Shown here: in pieces, positions 50,846 to 60,530 of the stretch
Numbering within the stretch: the stretch's first letter is position 1
How the letters are laid out: each line of letters opens with the position of its first letter
NCBI GenBank assembly: GCA_945902775.1
Contig: CAMDMY010000001.1
Location: 1 to 64,000, forward strand
Source: Chryseobacterium gleum
GTDB lineage: Bacteria > Bacteroidota > Bacteroidia > Flavobacteriales_D > Crocinitomicaceae
Length of the DNA: 64,000 bases
Direction: 5' to 3'
The notes under the pieces: generated by a model
Databases searched by the model: none
What the model was told of the DNA's origin: nothing
What the model saw: only the letters and a program-made list of their open reading frames with translations
Made by a program: the position numbers and the translations under genes

Positions 50846-51643
50846 ATGAAAAAATGGTTAAAAATAGCATTATGGGTTGCCTTTTTTGTGACTGTATTCA
50901 TATTGATGTTCAAAGTGAAAGATGCTCAAAATGAAATGGTTATCGATCGACCTCACATTGTTATACATGTAAATGGAGAAAATGCTTTTTTAACAGAAAA
51001 CGAATTATACACACGATTAAAGAGAAAAGGGTTTGTTTATAATGGCCAGATTTACAAGAACTTAAAGGCGAATGATTTAGAAAATTATTTACTTTCAATG
51101 AGTGAAATTAAATCTGCAAAAGTTTTTTCAAAAATTGGTTCAAAGTGGACAATTGAAGTTGAAATAAGAAAACCGATTGCTCGAATTTTTAACAACAGCG
51201 GAGAAACATTTTATCTTGATGAACTCGGATACACGATGGCTCCATCAAATTTGTATACTGCTCGTGTTGTGATAGTTACGGGAGATATTCCAGATAAAAT
51301 GAATTCTGAACCAGTATCAAAAATTATTAACAATGCATTCTTGAAAAGTAATCGAAAACTAGATGATTTGTACCGGATTTCTCATTATGTTTGCAATGAC
51401 CAGTTGTTTCAAGCTCTAATCGGTCAGATTCACCGTAAGAAAAACGGTGATTTTGTACTGATACCACAAGTTGGAGGGCAAAAAATTATCTTTGGATCGG
51501 CTCTCACAGACCAAGAGGTTAGTGAGAAGTTTCGAAAATTAAAGGTGTTTTATAACGAAGCAATTCCGTATGAAGGCTGGAACAAGTATGAAGAGATCAG
51601 CTTGAAATACGACAAACAAATTGTTTGCAAGAAAAAAGAATAG
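50846..51643 (+). CDS. ftsQ: FtsQ/DivIB-type division protein
   Basis: A 265-residue bitopic protein with one membrane helix near 5-22 (LKIALWVAFFVTVFILMFKV). The periplasmic part begins with a short POTRA-like region (VNGENAFLTENELYTRLKRK) and continues with strands typical of FtsQ (EIKSAKVFSKIGSKWTIEVE, RKPIARIFNNSGETFYLDEL). Position between murC and ftsA supports the call, as this family is poorly conserved. Its stop is one base before ftsA. Confidence 0.85.
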   Translation: MKKWLKIALWVAFFVTVFILMFKVKDAQNEMVIDRPHIVIHVNGENAFLTENELYTRLKRKGFVYNGQIYKNLKANDLENYLLSMSEIKSAKVFSKIGSKWTIEVEIRKPIARIFNNSGETFYLDELGYTMAPSNLYTARVVIVTGDIPDKMNSEPVSKIINNAFLKSNRKLDDLYRISHYVCNDQLFQALIGQIHRKKNGDFVLIPQVGGQKIIFGSALTDQEVSEKFRKLKVFYNEAIPYEGWNKYEEISLKYDKQIVCKKKE

Positions 51644-51644
51644 T

Positions 51645-52943
51645 ATGGCTAAAGTGATTGTTGGACTTGATATTGGAACTACTAAGATTGCCTGTTTCGT
51701 TGGTACTAAAAACGAACACGGTAAAATCGAGATTTTATCAATGGGGACGAGTGAGTCTCTAGGGGTAAAACGAGGTATGGTTTCAAACATTGAGCAAACT
51801 GTTCAGTCTATTCAAGCAGCGGTGAAAGAAGCGCAGCAAAGAGTAGAAGGAGAATTAATAATTCGTGTTGTGAATGTTGGTATCGCGGGACAGCATATTA
51901 AAAGTTTGCAACACAGAGGGATTCATACAAGAAATGAAACGGAGGCAGAGTTTTCTCAAAAGGACATCGATGCTTTAATTGAAGATATGTACAAATTGGT
52001 AATGGTTCCTGGAGAGGAAATTATTACTGTTTTGCCACAAGAATACATCGTTGATGGTGAACAAGGGGTGAAAGATCCAATTGGAATGCCAGGTATTCGT
52101 TTAGAAGCTAATTTCCATATTATTACTGGAAATGTTGGAGCTTCTTTGAATATTCACAAATGTGTTCAACGTGCTGGTTTAGAAGTAAAAGATATTATTC
52201 TTGAGCCTATAGCTTCAGCTGATGCTGTTTTATCAGACGAAGAAAAAGAAGCGGGAGTAGTTTTAGTTGACATAGGTGGAGGAACAACTGACGTAGCAAT
52301 TTTCCATGAAGGAATTATTCGTCACACAGCTGTTATTCCATTTGGAGGTAATATTATTACGGAAGACATCAAAGAAGGATGCACAATTATGAAGCGTCAA
52401 GCTGAAATGTTGAAAACGAAATTTGGTTCTGCATTGGCTAGTGAAAGTCAAGAGAATGAAATCGTTTGTATTCCAGGATTAAGAGGTCGTGAGCCAAAAG
52501 AAATTTCTTTGCGCAATCTTGCAAGTATTATTCAAGCAAGAATGGAAGAAATCGTTGAATTGGTTTATTATGAAATTCGTAATTCTGGTTACGAGAAAAA
52601 ATTAATTGGAGGTATTGTTGTAACAGGTGGAGGTTCTCAATTGAAACACGTTACGCAATTATTTGAATATATTTCTGGAATGGATACGAGAATTGGATAT
52701 CCTACAGAGCATTTGGCAAACAGTAATCACATCGAGAACTTGACTAGCCCAATGTATTCAACTGGTATTGGACTTGTATTAAAAGGTTTTGAATCTTTAG
52801 GTAAAGTTCAAATTCCAAAAGTTGTAGAGAATGATTCTACTGTGAAAGGTCACTCTGGAGGAGATAAAAGAGGTTCATTCTTTGACTCAATTATGTCAAA
52901 AGGGAGGATATTTTTCCAAGACCAAGACCAAGAAGGAAATTAA
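51645..52943 (+). CDS. ftsA: division protein FtsA
   Basis: A 432-residue actin-fold ATPase linking FtsZ to the membrane. ATG at 51645 (MAKVIVGLDIGTTKI) is preferred; a TTG at 51621 lies inside ftsQ. Features: DIGTTKIACFVG phosphate loop, SHS2-type FtsA subdomain residues (QHIKSLQHRGIHTRNE), VVLVDIGGGTTDVAIF, and GGIVVTGGGSQL. The C-terminal FFDSIMSKGRIFF looks like the membrane-binding amphipathic helix. Confidence 0.97.
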   Translation: MAKVIVGLDIGTTKIACFVGTKNEHGKIEILSMGTSESLGVKRGMVSNIEQTVQSIQAAVKEAQQRVEGELIIRVVNVGIAGQHIKSLQHRGIHTRNETEAEFSQKDIDALIEDMYKLVMVPGEEIITVLPQEYIVDGEQGVKDPIGMPGIRLEANFHIITGNVGASLNIHKCVQRAGLEVKDIILEPIASADAVLSDEEKEAGVVLVDIGGGTTDVAIFHEGIIRHTAVIPFGGNIITEDIKEGCTIMKRQAEMLKTKFGSALASESQENEIVCIPGLRGREPKEISLRNLASIIQARMEEIVELVYYEIRNSGYEKKLIGGIVVTGGGSQLKHVTQLFEYISGMDTRIGYPTEHLANSNHIENLTSPMYSTGIGLVLKGFESLGKVQIPKVVENDSTVKGHSGGDKRGSFFDSIMSKGRIFFQDQDQEGN

Positions 52944-52972
52944 AATATTAACAGAAACTAAAAAATAAAAAA

Positions 52973-54664
52973 ATGCCATTAGAGTTTGATTTACCAAAAG
53001 ACACATCATCAATTATTAAAGTAATCGGTGTAGGTGGAGGCGGAAGCAATGCAGTTAATCACATGTTCAAGCAAGGAATCAAGGGTGTTGATTTCATCGT
53101 TTGTAACACGGACAGACAAGCATTGGATATTTCTCCAGTTCCATTGAAAGTTCAATTAGGAGCTTCATTAACAGATGGTTGTGGTGCAGGTTCTATTCCT
53201 GAAATTGGTAAAAATTCAGCGATTGAAAACATTGACGAAATTCGTGCTATCTTAAGTACAGGTACTAAAATGGTATTTGTTACTGCTGGTATGGGTGGTG
53301 GAACTGGTACAGGTGCTGCTCCAGTTGTTGCTCAAATCGCAAAAGATATGGGAATTCTTACAGTTGGTATTGTTACTGTTCCTTTTGGTTTCGAAGGACG
53401 TAAACGTCGCCAACAAGCGGAAGAAGGATTAGATGAAATGCGTAAAAATGTTGATACATTATTAGTAATTAACAACGAAAAATTACGTGAGATAAGCGGT
53501 AACCTTTCTATCGGTAATGCATTTTCTCAAGCAGATGACGTTTTAGCAATGGCAGCTAAAGGTATTGCTGAAGTAATTTCTGTTACTGGTAATATCAATG
53601 TCGATTTCAACGATGTTAATACAGTAATGAAAAACAGTGGTGTTGCCATTATGGGTAGCGCATCTGCAGGTGGTGAAAATAGAGCAATTGAAGCAGTTCA
53701 ACATGCATTATCTTCTCCATTATTAAATGATAACGATATCAGCGGTGCTAAATATGTATTATTGAACATCACTTACGGTGAAAACGAAGTATTGATGGAT
53801 GAGATTACAGCTATTACTGACTTTATTCAAGATGAAGCTGGTTCTACTGCTGATGTTATCTGGGGTCATGGTTTTGATGCTAATTTAGGTGAAAAATTAA
53901 GTGTTACAATTATTGCTACTGGTTTTAATTCTGCTCCAATTACTGGATTTGAAAAAGCTCCAGCTCGTATTGTAAGACCTTTAGAAGATGAGCCTAAAAA
54001 CGAAATCGTTCGTCCATTAGAATCTCCAACACAAGTAAATACATGGACTCCTATTTCTGAACAAGTTCAAGCTGAACCGTTTTTGAAAGGAGAAAATCCA
54101 GTAGCTCCAGCCCCAGTTTCTCCTTTTGCAGCAAACCAAGTTGAAATTACTGCTCCAATCTTAAACAATGTTGAGCCAACAGAAACGTTGACTGAACCAT
54201 TTACAAGAATTGAAGAGGTAAGACACCAATTGGAAGAAGAAGTAGTTTCTTCTGTTAAACAAGAAGAATTAAAATTCGAAGATACGGTTACAACTGAATG
54301 GGAAATTGTTACTCCAACTGCTGTAGTTGAAGAAAAACCAGAAGTTATTCGTCACTCTTTAGATGAAGAAGTTTCTGTAAATAGAGTAGTTGAACCATCA
54401 ACAAGAACGGTTTTATCTAACGAAGAACAACAAAGAAGAGCTGCTGATCGTTTGGCTCGTATTCAAGAGTATACTGCAAAATTGAAAAAAGCAGATGGTA
54501 TTTCTGAATTCGAAAAAGAACCAGCTTACGTTCGTCAAAATATTCAATTGGATCACTCAAAATTCAGTTCAGAAAATCGTACAAGTCGTTTCGGTGTTTC
54601 TTCTGATGAGAATGGTACAACGTTAAGAGGTAATAATTCTTTTTTACACGATAACGTAGACTGA
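52973..54664 (+). CDS. ftsZ: division protein FtsZ
   Basis: A 563-residue tubulin homologue that forms the Z-ring. GTP-binding loop GMGGGTGTGAAPVVA and the T7 loop region NVDFNDVNTVMKNSG are present, so the core (about 15-320) is complete. The tail of about 240 residues is rich in Glu, Pro and Gln, long as in this phylum, and ends SFLHDNVD, the Bacteroidota C-terminal peptide. Last gene of the division cluster; followed by repeats and a strong hairpin. Confidence 0.98.
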   Translation: MPLEFDLPKDTSSIIKVIGVGGGGSNAVNHMFKQGIKGVDFIVCNTDRQALDISPVPLKVQLGASLTDGCGAGSIPEIGKNSAIENIDEIRAILSTGTKMVFVTAGMGGGTGTGAAPVVAQIAKDMGILTVGIVTVPFGFEGRKRRQQAEEGLDEMRKNVDTLLVINNEKLREISGNLSIGNAFSQADDVLAMAAKGIAEVISVTGNINVDFNDVNTVMKNSGVAIMGSASAGGENRAIEAVQHALSSPLLNDNDISGAKYVLLNITYGENEVLMDEITAITDFIQDEAGSTADVIWGHGFDANLGEKLSVTIIATGFNSAPITGFEKAPARIVRPLEDEPKNEIVRPLESPTQVNTWTPISEQVQAEPFLKGENPVAPAPVSPFAANQVEITAPILNNVEPTETLTEPFTRIEEVRHQLEEEVVSSVKQEELKFEDTVTTEWEIVTPTAVVEEKPEVIRHSLDEEVSVNRVVEPSTRTVLSNEEQQRRAADRLARIQEYTAKLKKADGISEFEKEPAYVRQNIQLDHSKFSSENRTSRFGVSSDENGTTLRGNNSFLHDNVD

Positions 54665-54667
54665 TAC

Positions 54668-54712
54668 TTCGACACTTCGACAAGCTCAGTGGCTCAGTCG
54701 ATCTAATCGATG
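54668..54712. repeat. TTCGACAAGCTCAG-type intergenic repeat
   Basis: CTTCGACAAGCTCAGTGG lies at 54676-54693 with a partial copy (CTTCGACA) just before it and ATCTAATCGATGAG just after. This short repeat is scattered in Flavobacteriia genomes and lies between ftsZ and its terminator. Confidence 0.6.
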
Positions 54713-54763
54713 AGTTAATTTAATACTTCGCAAGCTTATTGATAGTTTGTAAAATATAAAACT

Positions 54764-54800
54764 AAAAGCTAGATATTATAAATTTTAATATCTAGCTTTT
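54764..54800 (+). terminator. terminator of the dcw cluster
   Basis: AAAAGCTAGATATTA (54764-54778) pairs perfectly with 54786-54800 around TAAATTT; the second arm ends in CTTTTAAATTT. It follows ftsZ by about 100 bp and likely ends the cluster. Confidence 0.7.
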
Positions 54801-54850
54801 AAATTTAACCAAGTCTAATATCTATTGTCTAATTTCTAAAATCTAATAAA

Positions 54851-55297
54851 ATGAGTTTTACTGAAAAAATAAACGCTGATATCAAATCAGCAATGATAGC
54901 GAAAGACAAAGAACGTTTAGCAGCATTGCGTGATATTAAATCTAAATTATTACTAGAGGCAACTTCTGGTTCAGGTGAAGTATCTGAAGAGGCAGCATTA
55001 AAGATAGTAATGAAACTTCACAAACAACGAGTGGAGGCACATGCTATATATGTGGCTCAAAATAGAGAAGATTTGGCAGCTGATGAATTATTTCAGGCGA
55101 AAGTAATGGAAGAATATTTGCCTAAAATGATGAGCGAAGAAGAAGTTAGAGCAGAAGTTTTAGCTGCTATTTCGTCTACTGGAGCAAACGGACCTCAAGA
55201 AATGGGTAAAGTTATGGGAGTTCTTTCTGCTAAATTGGCTGGAAAGGCAGATGGTAAATTGATTTCTAGTTTAGTTAAAGAAGAATTAGCGAAGTAA
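54851..55297 (+). CDS. yqeY: GatB/YqeY domain protein
   Basis: A 148-residue helical protein of the YqeY family: FTEKINADIKSAMIAKDKER, LAALRDIKSKLL, and the C-terminal half MGKVMGVLSAKLAGKADGKL. The domain also ends the GatB subunit and binds tRNA. Stand-alone YqeY may act in tRNA amidation or binding. In Bacteroidota it often follows ftsZ, as here. The gap before it contains repeats and a terminator, so it probably has its own transcript. Confidence 0.95.
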   Translation: MSFTEKINADIKSAMIAKDKERLAALRDIKSKLLLEATSGSGEVSEEAALKIVMKLHKQRVEAHAIYVAQNREDLAADELFQAKVMEEYLPKMMSEEEVRAEVLAAISSTGANGPQEMGKVMGVLSAKLAGKADGKLISSLVKEELAK

Positions 55298-55315
55298 TTG
55301 ATAATATATTGAAAT

Positions 55316-55346
55316 AAAATAGAGGCTTATTATAGGCCTCTATTTT
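55316..55346. terminator. bidirectional terminator
   Basis: AAAATAGAGGC (55316-55326) pairs with GCCTCTATTTT (55336-55346). It lies between yqeY and the convergent glycosyltransferase gene and has A/T runs on both sides. Confidence 0.8.
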
Positions 55347-55348
55347 AT

Positions 55349-56218
55349 TTATATCTTGTTGTAGTTCTTGTACCGAATATCGATGTTCAAATAGTTTCGC
55401 AATAAATTTTTCAGTCGATCTTTCATCCTTATTTTATTATACGAAATATCGTATTCAAATTTCCAGTTTTTATCAGCAATACGTTTTTGCATTACAAGTG
55501 GATGTGTTTCATCAAAAAGCTTTAACTGATCAATTTTAGATTGGTAATCGAATTCAACTGCTTTCACTACATTTTCTTCAACCCATGAATCATCGTGCCA
55601 CATTTTGTGAAAAGATTCTTGTTTCTTTTGCATTACTTCAGGAGCTTTTACCCAGCCATAATGATAGACATAAGCATCAATTTTTTTGATGTTTAATTTT
55701 TGATTTGGCAGTTTTCTAAATCCTTGCGCATCTCTATATGAAAATATATCTTTTCGATTACGAATGATTCTTATTTCGTCTAAATACCAACTTAATGAAC
55801 TGCCAATATAATCATACGATCCATAAAAGTGTTTGTAGTTGAATAGAAGTCCCTCGACTTTTAAATCGCCTTTGTATTTCTGCATTGCAGCCAAAATTAC
55901 TGGATGGTATTTTTCGTGAATTACTTCATCTCCTTGAATGTAAAATGCCCAATCTGAATCTGCTGATATGGCTGCATAAGCTTTGTCTGTTTCGACAGCT
56001 AAAACACGACCTCCTTCTCTCAATGAATCATCCCAAATGGTTTCAATAATTCTTATTTTAGGATCAATGTTTTGAATTAATTCTAATGTATTATCATCAG
56101 AATTACCCACTGCAACCACCACTTCGTCACACAAAGGCAAAATAGATTGAATAGCTTCTACAATTGGGTAATCGTATTTTATTGCATTTCGAATGACTGT
56201 AAATCCACTAACTTTCAT
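55349..56218 (-). CDS. family-2 glycosyltransferase
   Basis: A 289-residue soluble GT2-fold enzyme. Residues 1-110 show the nucleotide-sugar fold: FTVIRNAIKYDYPIVEAIQS, then VVVAVGNSDDNTLEL, and YIQGDEVIHE at about 92-101, where the QGDE takes the place of the metal-binding DxD. The C-terminal part (YHYGWVKAPEVMQKKQES, then a basic KDRLKNLLRNYLN tail) resembles cytoplasmic enzymes near polysaccharide loci. It has no such neighbours here. Acceptor and sugar are unknown. It begins 24 bp from the T9SS gene upstream on the same strand, so the pair may be co-transcribed. Confidence 0.85.
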   Translation of the reverse strand: MKVSGFTVIRNAIKYDYPIVEAIQSILPLCDEVVVAVGNSDDNTLELIQNIDPKIRIIETIWDDSLREGGRVLAVETDKAYAAISADSDWAFYIQGDEVIHEKYHPVILAAMQKYKGDLKVEGLLFNYKHFYGSYDYIGSSLSWYLDEIRIIRNRKDIFSYRDAQGFRKLPNQKLNIKKIDAYVYHYGWVKAPEVMQKKQESFHKMWHDDSWVEENVVKAVEFDYQSKIDQLKLFDETHPLVMQKRIADKNWKFEYDISYNKIRMKDRLKNLLRNYLNIDIRYKNYNKI

Positions 56219-56242
56219 AGTACAAAATTAAGATTTATTTCT

Positions 56243-58930
56243 TCAATCTTGCAGAACAATTTTTTTAGAATATAGAATGTTATTTACCTTTATTTGAACG
56301 ATATAAATACCATTTGAAAGTTCGCTATGAAGATTTAGATTAATTATTTCATTTTGATTCTTTAGATTTCTGTTTTCGATTTTTAATGGCTGACCTAAAA
56401 TATTCAAAATAGTAATAGAGGCTTCTTGATTTAATTGGTCTTTAATTTCTATATGTAAATTATCCTTTTTAGAAATCGGGTTAGGATAAACTTGAAAATC
56501 GAATGCCTCCTTATTTTTAAATGATATGGATTGGAGGGGATAACTTATTTGCTTTCCATTTCTATCAATTTGTAATAATCTATAATAAGATAAGCCATCA
56601 TATGGTCTAAAGTCTTCTGTTTCGTAACTTAAAACACCGTTATGATTTCCGGCAGCCTTTATTTTAGATACAAGTTCATAGTCGATACCATCTTTGGTTT
56701 TTTCAATTGTGAAATAATCATTGTTTTTTTCACTGATCGTTTCCCATTTTATCTCAACAACATTTTCTTTTTGAATAATTTTAAAGGAAGTCAATGAAAT
56801 TGGTAAGGATACAAATCCTGTACTTCCAAATGTAAATATGCCAAAATCGGTAAGTGGAATTGTTGTTGAAATTGTGCCTGAATTCGTCCCTGAACATAAA
56901 CCACTAGTTGAAATATTATCTGAATTATTAGCCTTTTCCCAATATGAATTAGTATTATCCCAATAAGCTATTTTTAATTCTGCACAATCTGAGATTGAAC
57001 TTTGAGTTGCATTTTCCCAAAACAACTGTACATTGGCTTGTGTCCCACCGAGTTTATTTAGCGACCAATATTCTTTTTTTGAAACAGAACCCAATGGATT
57101 TATTTCTGGATTATAACTCGAAGTATTAGAGTAAGAGGACCTTGTGTAACTAGCAGTATATGTTTCATTTCCTGTCAAATTTGATATGCCAATTCTTCTC
57201 CATTTTGAATTATTTCCGAGAGGAAATATGAAATCAGTATTTCCAATTTTAGTAAAAGGTCCATCTACATAACTATTTTCCGAACCTGATGTTGAACTTG
57301 CGCTACTATTAAGAGTAATTGAATTGATAGTTGAAGTATATACATTACCATCGGTCAACGTTAAAATTCCGCTAATTATAATTGGACTTAAAAGTGAAAT
57401 TCCTGTGGAACTAGGATTATTTATGGTCCAATTATAAAAGCTAGAAATTGTCGATCCATTTATCGATTGCGCAATTGTTCCATTGAAAGTGACATTTTTA
57501 TTTCTTGCTGTAAAAGTTCCATTATTTGTAAAATTCCCTGTTAATGATAGATTATAATTTGTCAACCCTCCATCAATACTTGTGTCAAAAGAGGTTGAAT
57601 TATTAATCATTAAATCACCAGAAATAAAACAATTCTTAGATAATTTTAATTTTGGATATACACCCCCAACATTAATTGAGTAGAGGGATAAAGATGGAAA
57701 ATAGGAATCACTTTGAATAATAAATCCATCAGGAATATTTAATGTGCTACTATTTCCAAATTGAAAAGTTCCACCCGTTATATTTGTCGAGCATTGAATA
57801 TTTACATCTTTGTTTATTGTGCCATTTTCATTTTGAAAAACAATCGTTCCCCCACTCATCGTAAATGAACTTCCAATAGCTGTAAAATCTAAAGCTGCAG
57901 TTCCACTTCCGTTAATTTCGGATGTCATTAGGGTAATAGTACCTCCACTTTGATTAAAGCTAGTTGTTGAAGTCGCTGGAGTTTTACCTTGAATTCTACT
58001 TATAATAGACAAGTTTCCTCCTTCGATTATTATTTGTGAACCAGTAGCATATTTTAAGCAACTTCCAACGTTTGTTCCGATAGACATATTTCCTTGACTA
58101 ATCTGTAATTTTCCTGTTACATCAAATGAGTCGTTAATTGCAGTAATCGATACATTCGGATTGTTAATCCAAAATCCCGCAGTCGAAACAATCATATTAT
58201 CATAACTATTCCGAATAAAAGGACAACCTGAGTAAACAAATGTTCCACTTAATTTTAATGTCCCGTTTTTAAGTCGATTCGCTACATTAGAAGCAGATTC
58301 TAAAAATCCATCAGGAGCGGAAAAATTAGCCGTTGATATTTCTAGAACATTTGAATTACTTGTGCCTAAATCGAGAGTAATTTCATTAAAGCGTGTTAAT
58401 AAACCCGTTCCAGAAACTGTTTGATTTCCATTTTTATTAAAGGTAATATCACAAACGGTAGTTAAAGTTCCTCTTGATAAATCAAAAGTTCCTTGATTAA
58501 TTATATTACCACTTAAAACAATTGTATTTGTGAAATCACCAACTGCTTGAACAATGAAACTTGCTAGTGAACTATTGATTATCAAATCGTTACTAATTGT
58601 AACCGAACTAACCGCTAATGCATCAAAAGTTAAAACTCCTGTACCTTCTATAGAAATTGTTGAAGCGCTTACATTTCCGTCGATTGAAATGGAATGACCT
58701 GATTGAATACTTATGTACGCTGCAGCGCTAGTAGGAATTAAATCTGCATTTGACCAGTTTAAATTATTCGTCGAAGATTCCCAATTCAATGTAGAACTCC
58801 AGTAACCTGAATTTTTACTTCTGAAATAATCAGTTGAATTCGAGCAGAAAGCTGAAGATGAAACTCCTAGTAAAATAAGCCATATAAAATAGGATAGTTT
58901 TATTCTTGATAAAGGTGATTTTTTAGTCAT
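56243..58930 (-). CDS. large secreted beta-strand protein with T9SS sorting domain
   Basis: An 895-residue protein with a long basic signal peptide (cut near AFCSN). The opening TDYFRSKNSGYWSSTLNWES is the usual start of Bacteroidota surface proteins that contain right-handed beta-helix repeats. Residues 60-600 are strand after strand of NGT-, GGT- and TVSG-type turns (GTIVFQNENGTINK, FTNNGTFTARNKNVTFNG). A Fn3/Ig-like segment and the sorting domain (YPNPISKKDNLHIEI to GIYIVQI) complete it. It should be exported by T9SS and shown on the cell surface. Binding target unknown. Confidence 0.8.
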   Translation of the reverse strand: MTKKSPLSRIKLSYFIWLILLGVSSSAFCSNSTDYFRSKNSGYWSSTLNWESSTNNLNWSNADLIPTSAAAYISIQSGHSISIDGNVSASTISIEGTGVLTFDALAVSSVTISNDLIINSSLASFIVQAVGDFTNTIVLSGNIINQGTFDLSRGTLTTVCDITFNKNGNQTVSGTGLLTRFNEITLDLGTSNSNVLEISTANFSAPDGFLESASNVANRLKNGTLKLSGTFVYSGCPFIRNSYDNMIVSTAGFWINNPNVSITAINDSFDVTGKLQISQGNMSIGTNVGSCLKYATGSQIIIEGGNLSIISRIQGKTPATSTTSFNQSGGTITLMTSEINGSGTAALDFTAIGSSFTMSGGTIVFQNENGTINKDVNIQCSTNITGGTFQFGNSSTLNIPDGFIIQSDSYFPSLSLYSINVGGVYPKLKLSKNCFISGDLMINNSTSFDTSIDGGLTNYNLSLTGNFTNNGTFTARNKNVTFNGTIAQSINGSTISSFYNWTINNPSSTGISLLSPIIISGILTLTDGNVYTSTINSITLNSSASSTSGSENSYVDGPFTKIGNTDFIFPLGNNSKWRRIGISNLTGNETYTASYTRSSYSNTSSYNPEINPLGSVSKKEYWSLNKLGGTQANVQLFWENATQSSISDCAELKIAYWDNTNSYWEKANNSDNISTSGLCSGTNSGTISTTIPLTDFGIFTFGSTGFVSLPISLTSFKIIQKENVVEIKWETISEKNNDYFTIEKTKDGIDYELVSKIKAAGNHNGVLSYETEDFRPYDGLSYYRLLQIDRNGKQISYPLQSISFKNKEAFDFQVYPNPISKKDNLHIEIKDQLNQEASITILNILGQPLKIENRNLKNQNEIINLNLHSELSNGIYIVQIKVNNILYSKKIVLQD

Positions 58931-59117
58931 AGTTATTATTTAATAACCACAAATCGATATTTAATTTTAAAATTTATAAACTAAAGATTTGGTGGTTCAT
59001 TCATCTAATTGTAAGTCAAATGTATATAATATAATTTATCTGTCAAAATTTAGAATAATTATTTCACGTACTTTTTTAAAATGAGTTGTTTATCTTTATC
59101 CTATAATAGTTGAAAGT

Positions 59118-60479
59118 ATGGCAAAAGTTAAATCAGCATTTTTCTGTCAAAATTGTGGACATGAAACACCAAAATGGTTGGGTAAATGTCCTTCTTGTAG
59201 TGAGTGGAATACATTTGTAGAAGAAATCGTAGAAAAGAATACTTCTGAAGTAGTTGCTTTTTCAACATCAAGGAGAAACGCAAAACCTCAAGCCTTACAA
59301 ACAATTGAAAATCAAGAGCATGCTAGAATTATTTTACAAGATAACGAAATCAATCGTGTTTTAGGAGGCGGTTTAGTTCCTGGTTCGTTGATTTTATTCG
59401 GTGGAGAACCTGGAATTGGTAAATCAACGCTGATTTTACAGTTAGCGGTGATGGAAAAAAATATGCGTATTTTGTATGTTTCCGGAGAAGAAAGTGAACA
59501 GCAAATAAAAATGCGTGCCGAACGAATTGGTTTAGAAAATCAAGAATGTTTTATTTTAACAGAAACCAATCTTCAAAATATAATCACTCAGGCCGAAGAA
59601 ATTCAACCTAAATTATTGGTGATTGATTCTATACAAACCATCTATAATTCAAATATTGAAAGTTCTCCTGGAAGTATTTCTCAAGTAAGGGAATGTACAG
59701 CTCAATTGTTACGTTATGCTAAACAAACGGGTGTTCCTGTCTTTTTAATCGGACATATCACAAAAGAAGGTTCGTTAGCTGGACCAAAAGTTTTAGAGCA
59801 TATGGTAGATACGGTCATGCAGTTCGAAGGAGACCGAAATCACGTTTATCGATTATTAAGAACAATTAAAAATCGTTTCGGAAGTACCAATGAATTAGGT
59901 ATTTACGAGATGCTCGGAAACGGTTTACGACAAGTGTCTAATCCTTCTGAAATACTCATCACCAATACAGATTCTACTTTAAGCGGAATTGCAATTGCGG
60001 CAACTTTAGAAGGTAATCGTCCAATTTTAGTTGAGGTTCAAGCATTGGTAAGTACGGCAGCTTATGGAACTCCACAACGTTCATCTACAGGATTTGACGG
60101 GAAACGATTGAATATGCTTTTAGCGGTAATGGAAAAACGTTGTGGTTTTAAATTAGGAGCGAAAGACGTCTTTTTAAATATTGCTGGTGGAATTAAAGTA
60201 GACGATCCTGCGATAGATTTAGCAGTTGTTGCAGCAGTTCTTTCTTCAAATGCAGATATTCCAATGAGCAATACAATTTGTCTATCAGCAGAAGTTGGAC
60301 TTTCTGGTGAAATAAGACCTGTAAACAGAATTGATCAACGAATTCACGAGGCAGAAAAATTAGGTTTTGAAAAAATCATTATTTCGAAACACGCGAAAGG
60401 AATTGAACAAAAGAATTATAAAATTGAGTTGGTTAAATGTGGTAAAATGGATGAAGTTGTTAAAGCTTTGTTTGCTTGA
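59118..60479 (+). CDS. radA: DNA repair protein RadA
   Basis: A 453-residue RadA. An N-terminal C4 zinc finger (Cys10, Cys13, Cys24, Cys27 in CQNCGH and CPSC) is followed by the RecA-like core with Walker A GGEPGIGKST (Lys102), the RadA motif KNRFGSTNE, and a C-terminal Lon-like domain (about 290-453; GKRLNMLLAVMEKRCGFKL). It helps branch migration in recombination. It stands alone on the plus strand; the convergent dinD across a terminator is another damage-linked gene. Confidence 0.98.
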   Translation: MAKVKSAFFCQNCGHETPKWLGKCPSCSEWNTFVEEIVEKNTSEVVAFSTSRRNAKPQALQTIENQEHARIILQDNEINRVLGGGLVPGSLILFGGEPGIGKSTLILQLAVMEKNMRILYVSGEESEQQIKMRAERIGLENQECFILTETNLQNIITQAEEIQPKLLVIDSIQTIYNSNIESSPGSISQVRECTAQLLRYAKQTGVPVFLIGHITKEGSLAGPKVLEHMVDTVMQFEGDRNHVYRLLRTIKNRFGSTNELGIYEMLGNGLRQVSNPSEILITNTDSTLSGIAIAATLEGNRPILVEVQALVSTAAYGTPQRSSTGFDGKRLNMLLAVMEKRCGFKLGAKDVFLNIAGGIKVDDPAIDLAVVAAVLSSNADIPMSNTICLSAEVGLSGEIRPVNRIDQRIHEAEKLGFEKIIISKHAKGIEQKNYKIELVKCGKMDEVVKALFA

Positions 60480-60489
60480 TATTTAAATA

Positions 60490-60522
60490 TAAACCTGATT
60501 CAAAATCTATGAATCAGGTTTA
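60490..60522. terminator. bidirectional terminator between radA and dinD
   Basis: TAAACCTGATTC (60490-60501) pairs perfectly with GAATCAGGTTTA (60511-60522) around a 9-base loop, with A/T runs on both sides. Confidence 0.8.
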
Positions 60523-60530
60523 TTTAAAAT

